NCBI GenBank assembly: GCA_963605415.1
Contig: CAVCUL010000007.1
Span: forward strand, 1 to 64,000
Length of the DNA stretch: 64,000 nucleotides
DNA from: CAG-217 sp963605415
Lineage (GTDB): Bacteria > Bacillota > Clostridia > Oscillospirales > Acutalibacteraceae
Direction of reading: 5' to 3'
In this document: piece after piece, positions 61,528 to 64,000 of the stretch
Layout of the letters: each line of letters opens with the position of its first letter
Position numbering within the stretch: position 1 is the first letter of the stretch
Notes under the pieces: generated by a model
Databases searched by the model: none
What the model was told of the DNA's origin: nothing
The model's input: the letters and a program-made list of their open reading frames with translations, nothing else
Made by a program: the position numbers and the translations under genes

Positions 61528-62780
61528 TGTATGATCTGATTGTAATTGGCGGCGGACCTGCCGGTTTGGCGGCTGCTTATGCAGCCTGGAACAAAGGGCT
61601 CAAACACATTGCCATTTTAGAGCGTGATAAAGAGCTGGGCGGTATTCTCAACCAGTGTATCCATAATGGCTTTGGTCTCCATTACTTTAAGGAGCAGCTG
61701 ACCGGCCCGGAGTACGCCTCTCGCTTTGCTGCCATGGTGGCAGACACCGGGGTGGAGGTATTCCTGGACACCATGGTGCTCCAAGTGACCCCGGAGAAGC
61801 AGGTGCACGCGGTGAGCAAAAAAGAGGGCTACCGGGTGCTGGAGGCCAAGAGTATTGTGCTGGCCATGGGGTGCAGAGAGCGCACCCGCGGCGCCATCTC
61901 CATTCCCGGCACCCGCCCCGCCGGTGTGCTCACTGCCGGTGCTGCCCAGCGGTATGTGAACATGGAGGGCTACATGGTGGGCAAGCGGGTGGTCATTCTC
62001 GGATCCGGCGATATTGGGCTGATCATGGCCCGGCGCATGACCCTGGAGGGCGCCAAGGTGCTGGCCTGCGTGGAAGTGATGCCTTATTCCGGCGGCTTAC
62101 AGCGCAACATTGTGCAGTGCCTGGAGGATTTTGATATTCCGCTGTACCTGTCCCACACCATTACGGATATTCGGGGCAAGGCCCGGGTGGAGCAAGTGGT
62201 GGTGTCCCAGGTGGACGATCAGCGCCGCCCCATTCCCGGTACGGAAATGACCTTTGACTGCGACACGGTGCTGCTGTCCGTGGGTTTGATCCCGGAGAAT
62301 GAGCTGACCCGGGACGCGGGGATCGCAATGGACCCCCGCACCAACGGTGCGCTGGTGTATGAGAACCGGGAGACCTCGGTGCCGGGCATTTTTGCCTGCG
62401 GCAATGCGCTGCATGTGCACGATCTGGTAGACTTTGTCACCGCAGAGAGTATGGCTGCCGGTGCGGCGGCTGCCGACTATGTGCAGTCCGGCGAGTTGGA
62501 GCGGGACCGCACGGTGCAGGTGACCACTAATGCAAATATCGGCTACACAGTGCCCCAGCGCTTTCGTGCAGACAGTGACGGAGTGGAGTTCTACTTCCGG
62601 GTGCGTCGGGTGTTTAAGGAGAGCCGCATTCAGGTAACCTGCGGCGATCAGGTGATCGCGTCCTTTAAGCGGGAGCATATGGCCCCCGGCGAGATGGAAA
62701 CCATTAAGATCCCCAAGGCACTTCTGGCGCGGATTCACGGCGATACCTTGCATATTGCAGCAGAGGAGGTACAGGCATGA
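61527..62780 (+). CDS. FAD/NAD(P)-dependent oxidoreductase, partner of the GlpA-like enzyme
   Basis: 417 residues of a pyridine nucleotide-disulfide oxidoreductase fold without the redox CxxxxC. FAD site GGGPAGLAAA at the N-terminus, ILNQCIHNGFG, MGCRERTRG, second nucleotide site GSGDIGLIMARR and the FAD-contact motif FACGNALHVHDLVDFV. It probably accepts electrons from the GlpA-like protein and passes them on to NAD+ or a respiratory/fermentative acceptor. The stop overlaps the start of the DUF1667 gene by four bases. Confidence 0.9.
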   Translation: MYDLIVIGGGPAGLAAAYAAWNKGLKHIAILERDKELGGILNQCIHNGFGLHYFKEQLTGPEYASRFAAMVADTGVEVFLDTMVLQVTPEKQVHAVSKKEGYRVLEAKSIVLAMGCRERTRGAISIPGTRPAGVLTAGAAQRYVNMEGYMVGKRVVILGSGDIGLIMARRMTLEGAKVLACVEVMPYSGGLQRNIVQCLEDFDIPLYLSHTITDIRGKARVEQVVVSQVDDQRRPIPGTEMTFDCDTVLLSVGLIPENELTRDAGIAMDPRTNGALVYENRETSVPGIFACGNALHVHDLVDFVTAESMAAGAAAADYVQSGELERDRTVQVTTNANIGYTVPQRFRADSDGVEFYFRVRRVFKESRIQVTCGDQVIASFKREHMAPGEMETIKIPKALLARIHGDTLHIAAEEVQA

Positions 62781-63127
62781 AGGACTTGATTTGTATTATG
62801 TGCCCCAAGGGCTGTCATTTAAAGGTAGATGAGGAACACGGCTATACGGTCACCGGCAACCGCTGTCCCCGTGGTGCGGAGTACGGTCACAATGAGCTGA
62901 AGAACCCCACCCGGGTGATCACCTCTACCGTGCGGCTGCGCAGCAAGAGCGCCTGTCGCCTGCCGGTCAAGACGGACGGTGAGATCCCCAAGTACATGAT
63001 GGCGGAGGCTATGCGGCTGCTGGATAAGGTGGAGGTCACGGCGCCGGTGCATGTGGGCGATGTGGTGGTAGACAATATTTTCCGCACCGGTGTGCACTTT
63101 GTGGCTACCAAAACGGTAGAAGAATAA
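62777..63127 (+). CDS. DUF1667 protein of the glp operon
   Basis: 116 residues, soluble. Four Cys: two in CIMCPKGCHL (three counting the first), one in NRCPRGAEYG. This is the DUF1667 pattern and may bind an iron-sulfur cluster. The C-terminal half carries the conserved SACRLPVKTDGEIPK and VVDNIFRTG. Its constant place after the two flavoproteins suggests an electron-transfer subunit, replacing GlpC. Terminator follows. Confidence 0.92.
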   Translation: MKDLICIMCPKGCHLKVDEEHGYTVTGNRCPRGAEYGHNELKNPTRVITSTVRLRSKSACRLPVKTDGEIPKYMMAEAMRLLDKVEVTAPVHVGDVVVDNIFRTGVHFVATKTVEE

Positions 63128-63140
63128 AAATGGTATTTCG

Positions 63141-63174
63141 GCCCGCTTGCTTCGTTAAGCGGGCTGTTTTAATA
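63141..63174 (+). terminator. Terminator of the glp operon
   Basis: GCCCGCTT (63141-63148) pairs with AAGCGGGC (63157-63164), then TGTTTTAAT. Confidence 0.8.
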
Positions 63175-63210
63175 GACAGGCACTGCCGGGTGTCGCATAA
63201 ATCCCCGGAG

Positions 63211-63239
63211 TTGAAAAAACACGGCATTTTTGTTAAAAT
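63211..63239 (+). promoter_or_regulatory. Promoter of the alpha/beta hydrolase gene
   Basis: TTGAAA (63211-63216), 17 bases, TAAAAT (63234-63239). The -10 is 24 bp before the ATG. Confidence 0.6.
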
Positions 63240-63262
63240 AAGGGGCACAAGGGGGAATTTTG

Positions 63263-64000
63263 ATGAAACGGAAAGCCGTGGTATTGGGTGCAGCAGCAGT
63301 GGGTTTGCTGGCTGCAGAGACTGTTAATTTGTACAAGCAGGTAATGGGCCGGGGGGATCGCCCCAAGCGGCCTATGACTCGCCTGATGGAGAGGAAGGAC
63401 AAGGACGACTACGCCATGGCGGACGCCTGGCGCCAAAAGTACACCGATTGGGTCAATACCCAGCCGGTGGAAACCTGCACCATTACCTCCGACCGGGGCG
63501 ATCTGCTGCGGGGGTACTATCTGCCGCCTAAAGGCGACTCCAAGGTGATCGTGTTTGGCTCCCACGGGTTCCATGCGGACCATACGGTGGACCCGCACAC
63601 TTTTATTAAGCATTATCACGATTTGGGTTACGGCTTTTTTTGCTGCGACCATGTGGGTGCCGGGGCATCCGGTGGTGAATATGTGGGCTTTGACTATTAT
63701 GAGAGTCAGGATATGCTCCGCTGGATTGAGTATCTGACCGCTCGCTTTGGGCAGGATATTACCGTGATTTTGCACGGGGTGTCTATGGGCGCCGCCACCG
63801 TGTTGCAGCTGGCAGGCAGCCGCTGCCCGGACTGCGTCAAGCTGATCGTCTCCGACTGCGCCTACACCAGCGCCAAGGACGAGTTCTCCTATGTGGCGCG
63901 GAATGCCGGGTTGCGCCACCCCCAGCCGGTGCTGTGGCTGTTTAATGAGATGAACAAGCGCCTGGCAGGATTTGATCTGGAAAAGACCGATGTGCGCCAA
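63263..64000 (+). CDS. Alpha/beta hydrolase with N-terminal membrane segment (partial, runs off the window)
   Basis: 246 codons are visible and open to the last base. It starts MKRKAVVLGAAAVGLLAAET (a short membrane/signal segment). The alpha/beta hydrolase region has an oxyanion-type SHGFHAD, the DHVGAGASGGEY segment and nucleophile elbow HGVSMGA (Ser near residue 174); the acid Asp may be in SDCAY, and the catalytic His would be beyond the window. It resembles the YqkD-like Firmicutes hydrolases of unknown substrate. AAGGGGG precedes the ATG. Confidence 0.88.
   Translation, partial: MKRKAVVLGAAAVGLLAAETVNLYKQVMGRGDRPKRPMTRLMERKDKDDYAMADAWRQKYTDWVNTQPVETCTITSDRGDLLRGYYLPPKGDSKVIVFGSHGFHADHTVDPHTFIKHYHDLGYGFFCCDHVGAGASGGEYVGFDYYESQDMLRWIEYLTARFGQDITVILHGVSMGAATVLQLAGSRCPDCVKLIVSDCAYTSAKDEFSYVARNAGLRHPQPVLWLFNEMNKRLAGFDLEKTDVRQ

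Overview
The window looks like chromosome from a spore-forming, probably gut-dwelling, GC-rich Clostridia (Oscillospirales/Ruminococcaceae-like). This rests on gene content and style, not on a database match. It has the sporulation genes ylbJ, yqfC and yqfD, a Gram-positive sufCBDSU operon, a rod-shape mre operon, GlpP antitermination, a CIRCE operator, strong sigma-A type promoters, and enzymes for host or plant glycans (uronate, fucose, alpha-glucosides).

Layout. 1-500: 3' end of 5S rRNA, tRNA-Asn and a repeat-rich spacer. 0.66-6.1 kb: an XRE-like regulator divergent from a membrane Ser/Thr kinase, a membrane-anchored OB-fold protein with a partial second copy of its 3' end, and a small conserved protein paired with an exported nuclease. 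6.2-11.7 kb: an AT-rich DinB-like gene, then sufC-sufB-sufD-sufS-sufU. 11.8-14.2 kb: ylbJ divergent from yqfC-yqfD. 14.3-19.8 kb: a complete glucuronate route uxuA-uxuB(SDR)-uxaC-kdgK-eda, with a scar carrying the tail of a lost second kdgK-like gene. 20-30.5 kb (minus strand): mreB-mreC-mreD-mrdA-mgsA-hisS-aspS-yfbR and a GT-C type membrane protein. 30.7-35.1 kb: a large secreted M6-like peptidase and a Sel1-repeat protein. 35.1-36.1 kb: an array of repeats built from tRNA-fMet pieces, ending at the intact tRNA-fMet. 36.5-41.1 kb: an unknown exported protein, a GDPD enzyme and an amino-acid ABC transporter whose binding protein appears circularly permuted. 41.4-45.4 kb: a fucose/arabinose isomerase family enzyme, CIRCE-controlled htpG and a small membrane protein. 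45.5-48.8 kb: a vitamin B6 cluster with a MocR regulator lacking its PLP lysine, a pyridoxal kinase, an ECF S component and a small radical SAM protein. 48.8-50.4 kb: L-serine dehydratase. 50.6-59.2 kb: cytoplasmic GH29 fucosidase, exported phosphoesterase, GPH and NSS transporters, and a GH31 glucosidase. 59.3-63.1 kb: glpP and a leader-controlled glycerol-3-phosphate oxidoreductase operon. The window ends inside an alpha/beta hydrolase.

The most unusual items are the permuted binding protein, the tRNA-derived repeat units that carry an antisense T-arm matching the tRNA next door, a family of GTAG-headed palindromes scattered between genes, and the MocR protein with Ala where the Schiff-base Lys belongs. 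All function names come from motif and similarity recognition by eye; no search was run.
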